A stretch of DNA of 64,000 nt from Gnetum montanum (lineage: Eukaryota; Streptophyta; Gnetopsida; Gnetales; Gnetaceae): positions 361,785 through 425,784 of the forward strand of contig MNCI01002981.1 in assembly GCA_015680685.1 (NCBI GenBank), given 5' to 3'. The notes beneath the pieces are model-generated. The model was given only the letters and a program-made list of their open reading frames with translations, did no database searches and was not told where the DNA came from. Made by a program: the position numbers and the translations under genes. Below are positions 35,846-47,974 of this stretch, piece after piece. Each line of letters begins with the position of its first letter. The stretch's first letter is position 1.

Positions 35846-37650
35846 TTCCATGCATCGTGTACAACAATATAAAATGCAATTGTGTGCAAAAAATTTGGGC
35901 AGTGAAATGAGCATTTATTTCTGCATGTAAATAGTATGCACATGAAGTTGATATTCAAAAGGGTATGTATGCAGTAGCCATAAGACAAGAGGATGCCCAG
36001 TGGCTGTTCACTAATTCTAACAACAACATAATGTCCATGGAACCTATTAAGAGCTTAACGTGTGCATATCTCACAAGCATGAATGAACTAGAGCAAGTTC
36101 ATCACCAACTCTTTGACGATGAAAATGTTGATACCAATTTGGAAGAGTTGGAGATCCCTGAGATTTTTGAACAAGAACCCTTAGAGTTGAAAACTCTACC
36201 TATAGACCTAGAATATGCATTCTTAAAAATGACAAGCTGGTCATACTCAATGCCAAACTTACTCCTAAGCAGAAAGAAAAACTTTTGAAAGTGATCAAAA
36301 AATGACCAACACCCTTTGCTTGGTCATATCTTGAACTTACTAGATTTGATCCATGGATATGTCAGCATCACATTTACATTGAGTCATCCATGAAGCTAAG
36401 GAGGCAACCACAATGGCAATTGAACACAAAATGAAAGCAAATTATCAAAGAGGAGATTGAGCAACTCCTTAAAGTAAGGTTCATCTACCCTATTATGGAT
36501 AGTAAGTGCATTAGCCCACTCATGATAATGTCAAACATAGATGGCAAATGGTAGGTTTTTATTAACTTTGGGCTATTGAACATGGTAACATTCAAGGATC
36601 ATTTTTTGTTGCCATTTGTTGATTAGGTGTTGGACATCATTTTTGGGCATTGCTATTATATTTTTCTGGATGTTTGTAGTGGTTATAACCAAATCTAGAT
36701 TACACTAGAAGATTATGCCAAAACAACATCCATAAGTCCTTGGGGCACCTTTGCATATCACAAGATGCCTTTTGGTCTATAAAATCCTCTTATCACTTTC
36801 CAATGTTTGGTCTTAAGCATCTTTTAGTAGCAAATAGGTAGTAGAGTGGAAGTCTTCATAGATAGCTTTTCCACTTATGACACTAAATTTGTGCAAGCCT
36901 TGGACCACCTTGAGAAAGTATTGAAAAGATGTGTGGAAATAAATTTGCAACTCAATTGGCAAAAGAGTCATCTCAAGGTCAAAGAAGGTATTGTATTAGG
37001 GCACATAATTTCATAGGAAGGGATTGAGGTAGACCTCGAAAAGATAAAGGTCATCCAAGGAATCACTTGCTAACCCGAAATTGTCAAAGATGTTCAGTCA
37101 TTCCTTGGACACTAGCTACTATCGGTGATTCATAGAGAATTTCGCTAAGATCACAAAACCATTGGTCAAACTAACAAAGAAAGATGCTCCCTTCATTTGG
37201 ACCAAGAAATGTGAAAATGTATTCCATAGCCTCAAGAAGAGACTTGTAGAGACTTTAATTCTATAAGCACTTGACTGGTTTAGACCATTCAATATCATGA
37301 TGAATGCATCTAATTATTCCTTGGGAGTTGTGCTTACACAGTTGGACAATAAGAAGCATTCATATTACATCCACTGTGCAAGTAGAAGCATTGTGGGTGC
37401 ACAATTGAATTACACCACAATGAAAAAAGAATTGATGATGGTGGTGTATGCTTTAGAAAAGTTCAAGCACTATGTGCTTGGATATAAAATATTTATGCAC
37501 ACTGATCATAGTGCCATCCACTTCCTCATGTATAAGCTAATGGTGAGTCCTTGTGTCATATGATGGTTGGTGATCTTGCAGGAATTTGATCTTACAATGG
37601 TAGATCAAAAAGGGAATGAGAATGTGGTTGTTGACCACTTGTCTTAGTTG
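35846..37650 (+). pseudogene. pol: Element I reverse transcriptase and RNase H
   Basis: The lead-in is open at 35965-36288. RT motifs occur in broken frames: LLNMVTFKDHF (about 36580), then VFIDSFST at the catalytic site (36855-36866), where FMDD reads FIDS, so the second Asp is lost. RNase H is open at 37297-37563: NYSLGVVLTQLDNKKH, NYTTMKKELMMVVYALEKFKHYVLG, HTDHSAIHF with its Asp intact. Confidence 0.88.
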
Positions 37651-38990
37651 TGATGGGATAATAAAGAGGAGGAAAGTCCATTATTTGATCTATTTTTTGA
37701 TGAACTTCTCTTTTCCACTACAATAAATGAACAAATGCCTATAAAATTAAAATGGTATGATGGCATCCTCACTTATCTTTTCACTTAAGAGATGCCATAA
37801 GATATATATCACAAGAAGAACTAACAATTTCTTCATTGAGTTAAGCACTTCATAGAAATCAATGGATACCTTTACAAGATGTGTGTTGGTGGCTTGGTTC
37901 GTTGGTATGTCCCTAATTTAGATCAATTTCAAGTTTTCCAAGATGCTTATGAAGGCCCTTAAGGTCATTGTGTTGGGAGATGCACAACCATAAAAATCCT
38001 AATGGCAAGGTACTATTGGCCCATAATCTTCAGGGATGCCCATAAATTTGTTGAATCTTGTAAGCATTATCAATGAGATGGTGGGATGACCTCATGAATG
38101 AAGGATCCTCAACCACTAGAACCCTTTGACATATGGGACATTAACTTCATGGGTTCCATCACACCCATGTCCAATGGGAAGGTGTATATAATCGTCACTA
38201 TTGACTATTGTACAAAATGGGTAGAAGCAATAGTCGTCATTGATTGTATATCATCCACTACTACTTGATTTGTACAAAAAAATGCTATGAATAGGTTTGG
38301 AATGCCACATGCATTGATTTCAAATAATGGAACCCATTTTATAATGTGTTATGTTTTGAAAACTCATGCAATGCTTGAGGGTTGAACATAAATTAACAAC
38401 ACCCTGTCACCCCGAGGCCAATTGTCAAGTAAAGGTGACTAACAAGGAGATCACAAAGATTCTAACAAGAACTATAAGCAAATATAGGAGAGACTAGAGC
38501 ACAAAACTCAACAATGCCCTTTGGCCCTATCACTCAATATGGAAACTCCCTATTAGCTACTCTCCCTATGAGTTGGTGTATGAAAAAATTCCAATGCTCC
38601 TAGTTCAATCTGAGCTCTGTACACTCTTAATAGCTTGTAAGTTGGACCTTGACCTAATTCTGGCACAAAAAAAAAAATATTAATCAACCTAAATGTGCTA
38701 GATGAAAATTGATTGGTGGCCCTATCTTTAAATGAAGTATATAAGGCATTTAGCAAACAACGACATGATCTTAGAATATGAAAAGTGAAATTTCAACTAG
38801 GAGATAAGATTTTCTATTGGAATCCCACACACATACCTCAAAAAACTAAATCCCAAACATTGTGGGAAGGATCTTATATAATTAATAAAACCTTTCCTTC
38901 TGGGGTCATGATCATATACAAACTTGAAAGCCCAAACAAGAAGCAATGGGTCAACATCTAATAGATTAAGCCTTTCCATGAGCCCAAGTA
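37651..38990 (+). pseudogene. pol: Element I integrase
   Basis: Aligns throughout with L: the zinc part near 37940-38080, FDIWDINFMGS near 38130, IVTIDYCTKWVEA, the region of the second Asp near 38320 (ISNNGTHF, Asp replaced by Asn), the HPEANCQV region near 38410, and a C-terminal part with LWEGSYII (about 38865) and a QWVNI ending. Many stops and frameshifts. Confidence 0.85.
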
Positions 38991-41056
38991 AGCCAATGCA
39001 ACAAATACCTCAACAAATGGACAAGCATGCTCAATTTTCTAGATCTCCTCCTTCCAACTTAGTTGTGGTAAAGATGGCCATCTGTGCTAATCATACACAT
39101 AGCTCCTTAGTTTTTCTATATTTTTTTTACACCTTTTTATTTTTACAAATTATTTATTTTACACTTTCCTAATTTTTAAAATGTTTCCTATTTCACACCA
39201 TTGTTAGTACATTTAAAATTTTCTTGAATATTTTCCACTTATATATTTTCCTTTATTTTAGTGTGATTTTGTAATTTTTGTTAATAAACATGCTTTGTGC
39301 CAACAAGAAACAATGGTGTTGGAGCTACTACTAATGGTGGGTTGTGCTTAATGTTTTATTTGCTAATGTTTAATTTCTATTTTTGAATTTTTGTATCAAT
39401 GGCTAAGACATGGTTTCTATTTCATGGAATAGGCAGTGAGTCCATGACATCCACCCATTCACAAACTCTATGGTTTTCTTTATTTTGAAAATTTGAGGTC
39501 CCTTTCATTGAATAAAATCTTAGTAAATTTGTGACCTTGGTAGTTTCTAGAATTGGGAAACTAGCAAGGTCTATGACTTCAAGGGGACTTAATACTCTTT
39601 GTGCTCTTCTACTTACTTGGGTGCTTTAGTGTTCTCATAGACTTCTTAACATTTCATGTTGACCAATAACAGGAAGTCAAATAAAGTCTTTGCATGGTGT
39701 GGTTCCTATAAAAAAGAAAAGGAAAAAAAAAACAAAAGAAAAACATAAAAAAAAACATGATGGGAATTCAAACCACACCCCTTAGACAAATAAACAAGCT
39801 ACAAGTAATGGTTATGAGACTAGAAAAACATGTTACCCATGCCTAAATGTTTCCTCTAACTAAGGTCCTCTCTCACTTTCTACTTCTCTTTTTTTCTCTT
39901 TATGGAATAGTGGTTGTTTTGTGGGTGCACTCTTATGTCTTGAGATGATGGATCAGTCTTGGAGTGGTGATGCAAAGTCACTGAAAGTAGATGATTTTGG
40001 TCTAGACCAAGGATGGATCTTCTCACATCATTTTAAACAAAAATTCATAAGGGACTTCTTATGACCTCAATTTGGAATGCCATTCCACCTTCTTCATCAT
40101 CTCTCCATGCTACCTATAACTCACCTCATTGCCAATGTCCATGTTCTTGATTCGGTGTCTTGGTATGACATATTTGAATTCCTGGGTAGAATCTTTCAGG
40201 TTTTGGTTCTTAACTTTCATTAACCATTAATCACCTATGGGGCCCACGGACTCCTTAGGTTAAGGTTATGCAAGGGTAAACAAGGCATGTGCCTGCTATG
40301 GGAAGGACACACTTACATATCTCTTGCTTGGGTTCGTTAAGCACATTATCCCTAGGCATTCTTACAATTAGAATCTTTTGTACATCCATCTTCTACATCC
40401 GACCATGTGTCTCTTTACCTATTTTGTTTAATAAATACATTCTCCATTAAACTTTTGAATTTTTGAGCTTTCAAAGACCCTCTTCAATGATTTCATCATA
40501 TTCTTGGCTTTTCTAGGACTCCATGAACCCCAAATCCATTGAAAAATTCCTACCCATGCGTATACAAGGCCCTGTATATGTGACGTAGCATAAAAATAGT
40601 ATAAATATGTGCAACCCTGCTTTGAAATTTTCACATTTTCTCATAAATGCCAAGGTAGTTTTTTAAATTTTTAGAGCCCAAAACCTTCCAGAGCCCATAA
40701 CTTCCTAATTGTTTATCCAAATCACTTCATTCTTTAACCTTGCAGCTACTAGAGGTAAGCTCTTAGTTGTGGGTGCCACACATGTGCCATTTTTGATAGA
40801 AAATACTTCACCAGTTTTCTAACTCTCACAAAGGTTTAACTAAGAAATCAACATTTAAACACTAAATTACAAGAGTTAAACCTTTCCAACAAGCTTTGGT
40901 GACATTTACAATAAATAACTAATAAAATAATGATAAAATAATTAATCTACCATGGTCCAACCTTAGCTAAAGTGTAACCAATCAATAAGATAAGTTATTC
41001 AAAAGTTCAAAGTTACACATTATATGTACTAATCCACAAATTTGTTGTTACCATAG
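38991..41056 (+). other. Element I spacer between integrase and third ORF
   Basis: Noncoding; aligns with 29811-31877 of L. It includes the T-rich TTTTACAC repeats (39120-39200) and the conserved block with TCTAACTAAGG and a long pyrimidine tract (about 39785-39925). Confidence 0.7.
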
Positions 41057-41833
41057 ATGACATTGAAAGGAAAACACACGTAGGAAGGAGGATCATCTCA
41101 ACTAAGGGAGAAATGGCTTAGAACTAGAAGGGGCCAAGGACAAGCCCAAGAAGAACCACTTTCAACCCACACCACAAGTCCTCTCAGGGAAGAGGTCAAG
41201 GTTAAATCTATTCATCAAATTCTAGAACTAGTAGCAGGAATAGAGCATTACCACTAGGATGAGGCACCAACTTAGCAAGAAAATCTTGAGGTGACCTTGA
41301 TAAAAGCTTGCTTAAATAAAACCAGATTAAGGAAGGTCCAAAAAATAATGCTCTAGGAGTTAAACTTTGGTCCTTTCCTAATAATGATAAAATAATTAAT
41401 CTACCATGGTCCAACCTTAGCTAAAGTGTAACCAATCAATAAGATAAGTTATTCAAAAGTTCAAAGTTACACATTATATGTACTAATCCACAAATTTGTT
41501 GTTACCATAGATGACATTGAAAGGAAAACACACGTAGGAAGGAGGATCATCTCAACTAAGGGAGAAATGGCTTAGAACTAGAAGGGGCCAAGGACAAGCC
41601 CAAGAAGAACCACTTTCAACCCACACCACAAGTCCTCTCAGGGAAGAGGTCAAGGTTAAATCTATTCATCAAATTCTAGAACTAGTAGCAGGAATAGAGC
41701 ATTACCACTAGGATGAGGCACCAACTTAGCAAGAAAATCTTGAGGTGACCTTGATAAAAGCTTGCTTAAATAAAACCAGATTAAGGAAGGTCCAAAAAAT
41801 AATGCTCTAGGAGTTAAACTTTGGTCCTTTCCT
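40926..41833 (+). repeat. 454-bp direct tandem duplication
   Basis: 40926-41379 and 41380-41833 look identical base for base; the join has only an A or TA overlap. The unit covers the end of the spacer and the first part of the third ORF, including its ATG (41057 and 41511). Perfect identity in such decayed surroundings means a very recent event or an assembly error. Confidence 0.93.
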
Positions 41834-44340
41834 AGAGCAAGCACCTAAAGAAGTATAAGACCAACTGAAGACCTTTCCCATGTGGCCAATTATTACTTCC
41901 ACAAAAGAGTGGTATATGGGAGAGATATTCTTATTCTAGAATAATAGGTAGGTTGTTTCAATGGTCAAAATCATGGACATTTGAATGTCCCACTTAGTGT
42001 TGGTCATTACTAAAGTGCTTGGGTTGCTAGAAACTAGGGTGAATCTCGTTGAGATTCTAATGCAAGCAGACCCTAGCATCAAAAAGGAATGGGTGTGATG
42101 GTGCTATGGTGTGGACCACAAGGAGTACAATGTGCTTACACTAGTAGAGAGAATTTACTACAAGATTTAAACCTTTTACCTAAACCCCATAGTGAGGCCT
42201 AGCGAAATCACTACCTTTTCTTCCAGTGTGTTAACTACTATGAGTGGTAGATTCCCTATTAACCTTCCACAAATGATCTATCTAAAGATGGAGAAGAAAT
42301 TTAAAGAGAATGAATGTGGAAGAAAGGCACTCCCCTTTTCATGCCTCATTAGAAAAATTTGTCGAAGGGGAGGGATAGTCCATATACAAATGATGCTATC
42401 AAGTATGCTCCAACTCCTAATTAGGTAGAAATGATGAAAGATAAAACGCCTACAATAATCATTTAAGAAGAGGAGTAGTAGCTACCACCTCCACCTGCCA
42501 CTCAAACAACTATGTTGGATGTCACTACAACATCTCAATAGTTGCATGAATATCAGGAATGTCTCTTGAGTGAATAAGGGCAACAAGTAGGCATGAGTGA
42601 TGGAGACTCATCAATGTATCAATCAATAATGAGTCACCTACATGAGATGGCTTGAATAGTTATCATAATGGGAGGAGGTGGGTCCATTTTCTGAGCCCAA
42701 TGAATGTAGTTATTTGCAAGGTCAAACCCTAGTGTTAGAGAGGTCATGGTATCTCTTGTAGGAATAGTAGCCACTCCTAGAACATGAGGTGGCAACAGTA
42801 CTAGTGATGCAACACCAAGGGTAAGAGATAACAATAGAGGTGGTTGTTGAAAAAATCATCAAAATCCTCAATGCACTTATGGCATTTGTACTAGACATCA
42901 TTGCACTTAAGGATGTGTAGATGTTTGTAGGGACCATAAGTGATAGAATAAGTGTAGCACAACATAAAGAATGGCTGGATCGACCAGTGGGAACCAAGTA
43001 ACTACTTTCAGATGTTTTTGATCTTCTAGATAATATTAGTGTAACCTAGTTGAAGCTACTAGAGGTGAGGGGAAAAACATTATCTTGGAAGGGCAACTTG
43101 AAATAGCCAAGGAGTTGAACAAATTCTTGGCTTCTAAGGTTGTCAAATTAAGAGCTTAGATTACTGACCTTGCATTTCTCAACTCAGCATTGATGAAAGA
43201 TAAAGCTCTTGAATAGCTTCACACTAGACTGAAAGGGATTAAGGATTCAATGGAGACAACAATGTTCTATTGATACTTGGCAGAGTTTACCTAGCATAAA
43301 ATTTAGAAGGCCTTGGATCAGACTCGCAATGATAATGTGCAACTAACCATAGAGAACCATTGCCTACAAAATGTTGATGAGCAACTAATTATCCAGACTT
43401 TATCCATCAACAATAGGAGCAATTGGCCAAAGCAAACATAGAGCTAAGGAGATTGACAACTAAAAATAGAAAGCTCTCCATGGAGGAGGTTCATGCCATT
43501 TGTTAGGAAATTGCAATAGAAGTAGCCACTTGGAAATTAGAGGCTCTTAAATTTGAGGGAGTCAAGGATCATTACATAGATCAGGTTGGTCTATAGAAAT
43601 AAGTTAATGAGAAGCACATCTAGTTGGTGAAGGTAAAAGTAAATGAAACCCTCTAGCAACTCTAGCAAGGAAGAGAAGTTTAACAACCTATTGTTGATGG
43701 AATAGATGCCTATAATAAGGTAGAAATCTGCATGAAAGAGTTGCAGATAGAGGAGATGACAAAATACATGGAGCTTACCAATCTTCAATATGCAAATCTA
43801 GCTATGTTGGTTGCTAGACAGCCACGGTCAGAACTAGAGAAGCAGGTGACCAGCTTGTAGTTGTTGTACAAGGTCGAGTTCAAGAATCACAAGGACACCA
43901 AGTAAAAGCTTGTGATTAAAAATGTTGAACTTGAAGTTCTCAAGGGTAAATACATTGATCAGAGATTTGCCATTGAGAACCTAGCTAGAAGAATGAATCA
44001 CTACCAGGAGATTTAGAACGCAATAAAGGTGTTTGATGTTGAATGCAAACAATTCACTACCTAGTTTGTCAACATTAAGGAGTTGTTTCTAGTAATGCCC
44101 TATCTGTGGGATATCCCCATTCTATCCCACATTAGCAATGCCAAATAGATTATGAATGATCCTTGGAGCAAGGAGGAGAATATGAAGACATTATTGAATG
44201 CCTTTTGCTTTCCACTAAAGGTTGTAGTCATAGCAAGATAGCCACTGCCACCTTAGCCATTGCACATGCCTAAAGCTGAAGAATGTCCTTCAAAAACTTA
44301 GGAACCTTTATTGCTTGGGATTGTCTAATCTACTAAACCA
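41057..44340 (+). pseudogene. Element I third ORF (post-pol, coiled-coil type)
   Basis: Homologous end to end with 31878-34745 in L, but with its first ~320 bp duplicated. Several stops here fall where L has Gln codons, and the reverse is also true, so the shared ancestor had an open frame. Conserved points: GRFPINLP..IYLKMEK, FSCLIRKIC, the NALMAFVLDIIALKD helix, heptad-like charged segments, a VKELFLVMPYLWDIPILSHI motif and a Pro-rich C-terminus. Function is unknown. Confidence 0.72.
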
Positions 44341-44562
44341 ACTTCATGCCATCAAAGGATGTGTTGTCTAGTTTGAGTAGTCATGTTATGATGTTCAATT
44401 TTGTTTCATGAACACCAAATGTTTTGTAATGTGTTGATTTGTACACTTGGGCACTCAGTTTTGTTATGTTAATTTATTATGTCAAGAGTTAGTCAATAGT
44501 ACCATGACTTCCTAATTTTGTAAAGGAACCCAAGGATGAGTTTTCATTCAATTGTAGGGGTA

Positions 44563-44717
44563 TTATGAGCATCAAAGTGTTGCATCAACGAGCCCTTGTT
44601 AACGTGGCCTTGTCGATGGACTCTTGATGTGACCCTCGTTGATGTGGCCCCATCTATGTGGTGTTACCCCATCAATGGGGCCACGTTGACATAGTGTTTG
44701 CTGCATCTACGGGGCCA
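44563..44717 (+). repeat. Element I 3' LTR, left part
   Basis: Follows the tract 'TGTAGGGGTA'. Starts TTATGAG (degenerate TGATGAG) and holds the U3 cassette of GTTGATGTGGCCC and its inverse GGGGCCACGTTGACA. It is interrupted at 44717 by LTR E; the rest is at 51480-52292. Confidence 0.85.
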
Positions 44718-45150
44718 TGATGAGCAGTAGAGGTACCCTTACGTTCAACCATACAAATACGAGCATTCTCACACGCGATCCAGTCGAACTCCGTAGACGG
44801 ACTAGTTGTGGCACCTAGATCGTTAACCTTAGGTCACAGTTCACTGTCTTCCCACCTTGACTAGTATTTATATTTGTCACGTATGGTTTAGTCCAGAGTG
44901 AGGTGTATGATGTGTTCCTAATTCTAATGCTACTCCTGAAGGTAGTGGGAAATAATATTAACTAAGATAAGCTAAGAGGAAAAGGGTAAGAAAGTCTAAT
45001 CTAGCCTAAGTGCGACGAGCAACCGATTCCTTGATCAACCGTATACATCTTGGACCTCATGCATGACTACCATTGGGATTTACAAAGCATAGATCCTAGG
45101 TACGCCACTGGGATTACCAAGCGCAGATCCCAAATACGCCACTGGGTTAC

Positions 45151-46145
45151 TGATGAGTGGCAACGTATCCCTACACTCAACCATACGAAACAAGTGTAGC
45201 ATGCACGATCCGGTCGAACTCCACAGACTAAATGCCTAAACGCCCCATGGAACACTTGGGGTTAATCATTTTTTGTCTTCCCAAACTTACTTGTTGTTGT
45301 CATGGTGTATGGTTAAGTAAGTATGAGGTATATGATTTTTATAGTCTTTTTTGGTTTTTCTCCTATGCTAAAGGGTGAAGGGTTGAGAGAACTAACTAAC
45401 TCTAACTAAGGACCTAAGTCTAAATTAACTAGCATCAGCATCCGTTCCCACTTACCGTACACACCTTGAACTATGCAACTGTGGCTACCAAATGCTAATC
45501 GTTACTAGGATCACCACGTAACACACGTGCTCGAAGTGGTCGTACTGAGGCACTTAACTAGCCTAAACATGACGAGCAACCGATTCCTTGACTAGCCGTA
45601 CACACCCGTAGATGCTCGTAATCAAGTCGTACTCATCCTGCGTTCTAGGAATTGAGGGTGAGAGAGACTAATTACGATGAGTAGCCGATTCCTTGATTAG
45701 CTGTACACATTCGTCAATGCTCGTAATCAAGTCATACTCATGCTGTGCTATTATAGGTAATAAATAATAGGTAGGAAATAACATGTAATAAACCTATTCC
45801 ATGCAGTGCAAGGTTTATCCACAAAGCTTGTCTTTATTATCGTACACAACTTGCATTCAGGTATAAAGCTGCTCGAATAAAGATCTGTTCACTTGGGACT
45901 CCTATTGCGGGCACACAGAAAATATTCTATCTTTGGAGTGATCAAATTGCCAGAGTTTCCCTATTTTAAGCCTAGGATGAAAAATGAGGGGAGTGCCACC
46001 TCTTATTTATAGATTTGGCAGCGGACCGCGATATCGCAGGGGACAACGAGATATCGCGTACGCGATATCACATGGGATGCGATATCGTGGCAGCCGTGAT
46101 ATCGCATACATGATATCGTGGCCCATGCAATATCGCATCTCATCA
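45151..46145 (-). repeat. 3' LTR of element D
   Basis: 995 bp, TGATGAG...CTCATCA. TATTTATA (46004-46011, minus-strand TATAAATA) lies next to the U3 cassette, which includes the perfect 20-bp palindrome GATATCGCGTACGCGATATC (46050-46069). Confidence 0.93.
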
Positions 46146-47974
46146 TACCCCCATGACCGAATGAAAACTCGTTCTCAAGTTCCTTACAATAATATCAAGA
46201 AGGTATGGAATTATTGAGGGAAATGGAACTAATGGGATGACATGTGAACGGATCAATATTACAAGACTTGACAAAACTGGTGTTCATGACAACAAGGGTG
46301 AACACCTTATTACAATGATATTAGGCCTTTGTTGGTAGCTTGAGAGAAAGAGAGAGATAGAAAGAAGTGTTGCTGCTGCCAACGTCAAGATTGCGCTTTT
46401 CATTATCCTTCGGTAAGCGCGCTATCCATCTTGCTCCTTGCATAGCTGCTTCAGCGCTGCTCCATTGCAAGTGTTTGCTCGAGCTCCAGATCCAATTTGT
46501 TGTTGCATGTTTACCATCTGCACACACAACACAATCTTAGTTTGCAAAGGTAAATGAACCTCAATGTAGTTGATACCTTGCTGCGGTGTAAGTCCATTGG
46601 CTAGGTTGTGGTATGGATGATATGGATTTGGGAACATGGTACTGATGACTACCAAAGGTGTAGGGGTTAGGAAGAAAATCAAAAAATTTTGGGGCTAGGA
46701 GAAAATTGAAAAAAATTAAGCCCTGTACCCCCATGACTAATCGCGAACCTCTGGTAGCATTAGAATGGAGAAAGAAAAGGAGTAAGAAAGATAGAAAAAA
46801 AGAGACAACTATGGCATTGATGAAACGGATGTCCAGATGGAAATGAACAAAATAAAATTAATTGCAAAAATGTTACGAAAAAGAAGTTATCTGATGCACC
46901 AAATAGGAATGACAGTGGGTCCTCCCCAGAGTAGGCTCATGCCCTTAATGCCTTGGCAATCCCACATTCAAAGAGTCTATAGGCTCCGAGAATGTCATTT
47001 GGAATAAGAGTTAAAGTCTTAACCGCAAGAATTTACCAAAAAGAAAACAATGCATTAACCAAAATATATACATTAATGATACAACCGGCAATGAGGTGAA
47101 TAGTGGAGAGAAGGATGGAGAGAAGAGAATGGAATGGAATCCCAAGGACAAGGTGGTGTACAGCCCCTTGTGTGGTTTATGATTAATGTGACTTGGCAAG
47201 TCTCATTTCAACTCCGGCCTCAAACCAACCACTTCTAGTGACTGCACATCAATACAGTTGGCCGAACCATCCTCTTGAATAACAAGAATGCATCTCCAAA
47301 GAGCCACCACCATTCCGACGAAACAANNNNNNNNNNNNNNNNNNNNNNNNNNNNNNNNNNNNNNNNNNNNNNNNNNNNNNNNNNNNNNNNNNNNNNNNNN
47401 NNNNNNNNNNNNNNNNNNNNNNNNNNNNNNNNNNNNNNNNNNNNNNNNNNNNNNNNNNNNNNNNNNNNNNNNNNNNNNNNNNNNNNNNNNNNNNNNNNNN
47501 NNNNNNNNNNNNNNNNNNNNNNNNNNNNNNNNNNNNNNNNNNNNNNNNNNNNNNNNNNNNNNNNNNNNNNNNNNNNNNNCCATATCAAAAGAAACATACC
47601 TTAGTATCAACATTGTGACTTAAAGGTAAAAACTAAACATTAGCAATCAATATGAAAATAGTTCATACCATCATACCAAACACTTATTATGGGACAAACT
47701 TACAGGGTGGATCACACACACACACACACACACAAAGTGGAAAAGTATAACGATGTTGTAAAACAAAAACTAGAGAAGTTAAGGAAATTTGTAAAACAAA
47801 AATTAAAAAGATAAAGAAATTTGTAAAACAAAAACTAGAAAAGATAAAAAATTTTGTAAAACAAAAACTAGAAAAGTTAAAGAAATTTGAAAAATAAAAA
47901 TGTGTAAGACAAAAACGTTGTAAAACAAAAACATGTAAAACAAAAATCGAAAAAGAACTAAGGGCCCCATATGA
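46146..47974 (-). other. Element D 3' region with polypurine tract
   Basis: The minus strand ends with the shared GAGTTTTCATTC block and GGGGGTA (46146-46152) before the 3' LTR. Also here: short frames 46321-46682 weakly similar to element C 12380-12600, a 253-base assembly gap, an (AC)11 run at 47713-47734, and T-rich repeats after the truncated gene (47757-47960; units of about 33 bp with TTTTTGTTTTACAA on the minus strand). No gene is supported. Confidence 0.7.
47327..47579. other. Assembly gap (253 N)
   Basis: Unresolved bases inside the 3' region of D. By comparison with element C the conserved spacer block probably falls here. Open frames drawn across it are meaningless. Confidence 0.99.

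Noticed and set aside
47203-47623. Open frames of 109-136 codons on both strands
   Set aside because: They run through 253 unresolved bases, so the frames are artificial.
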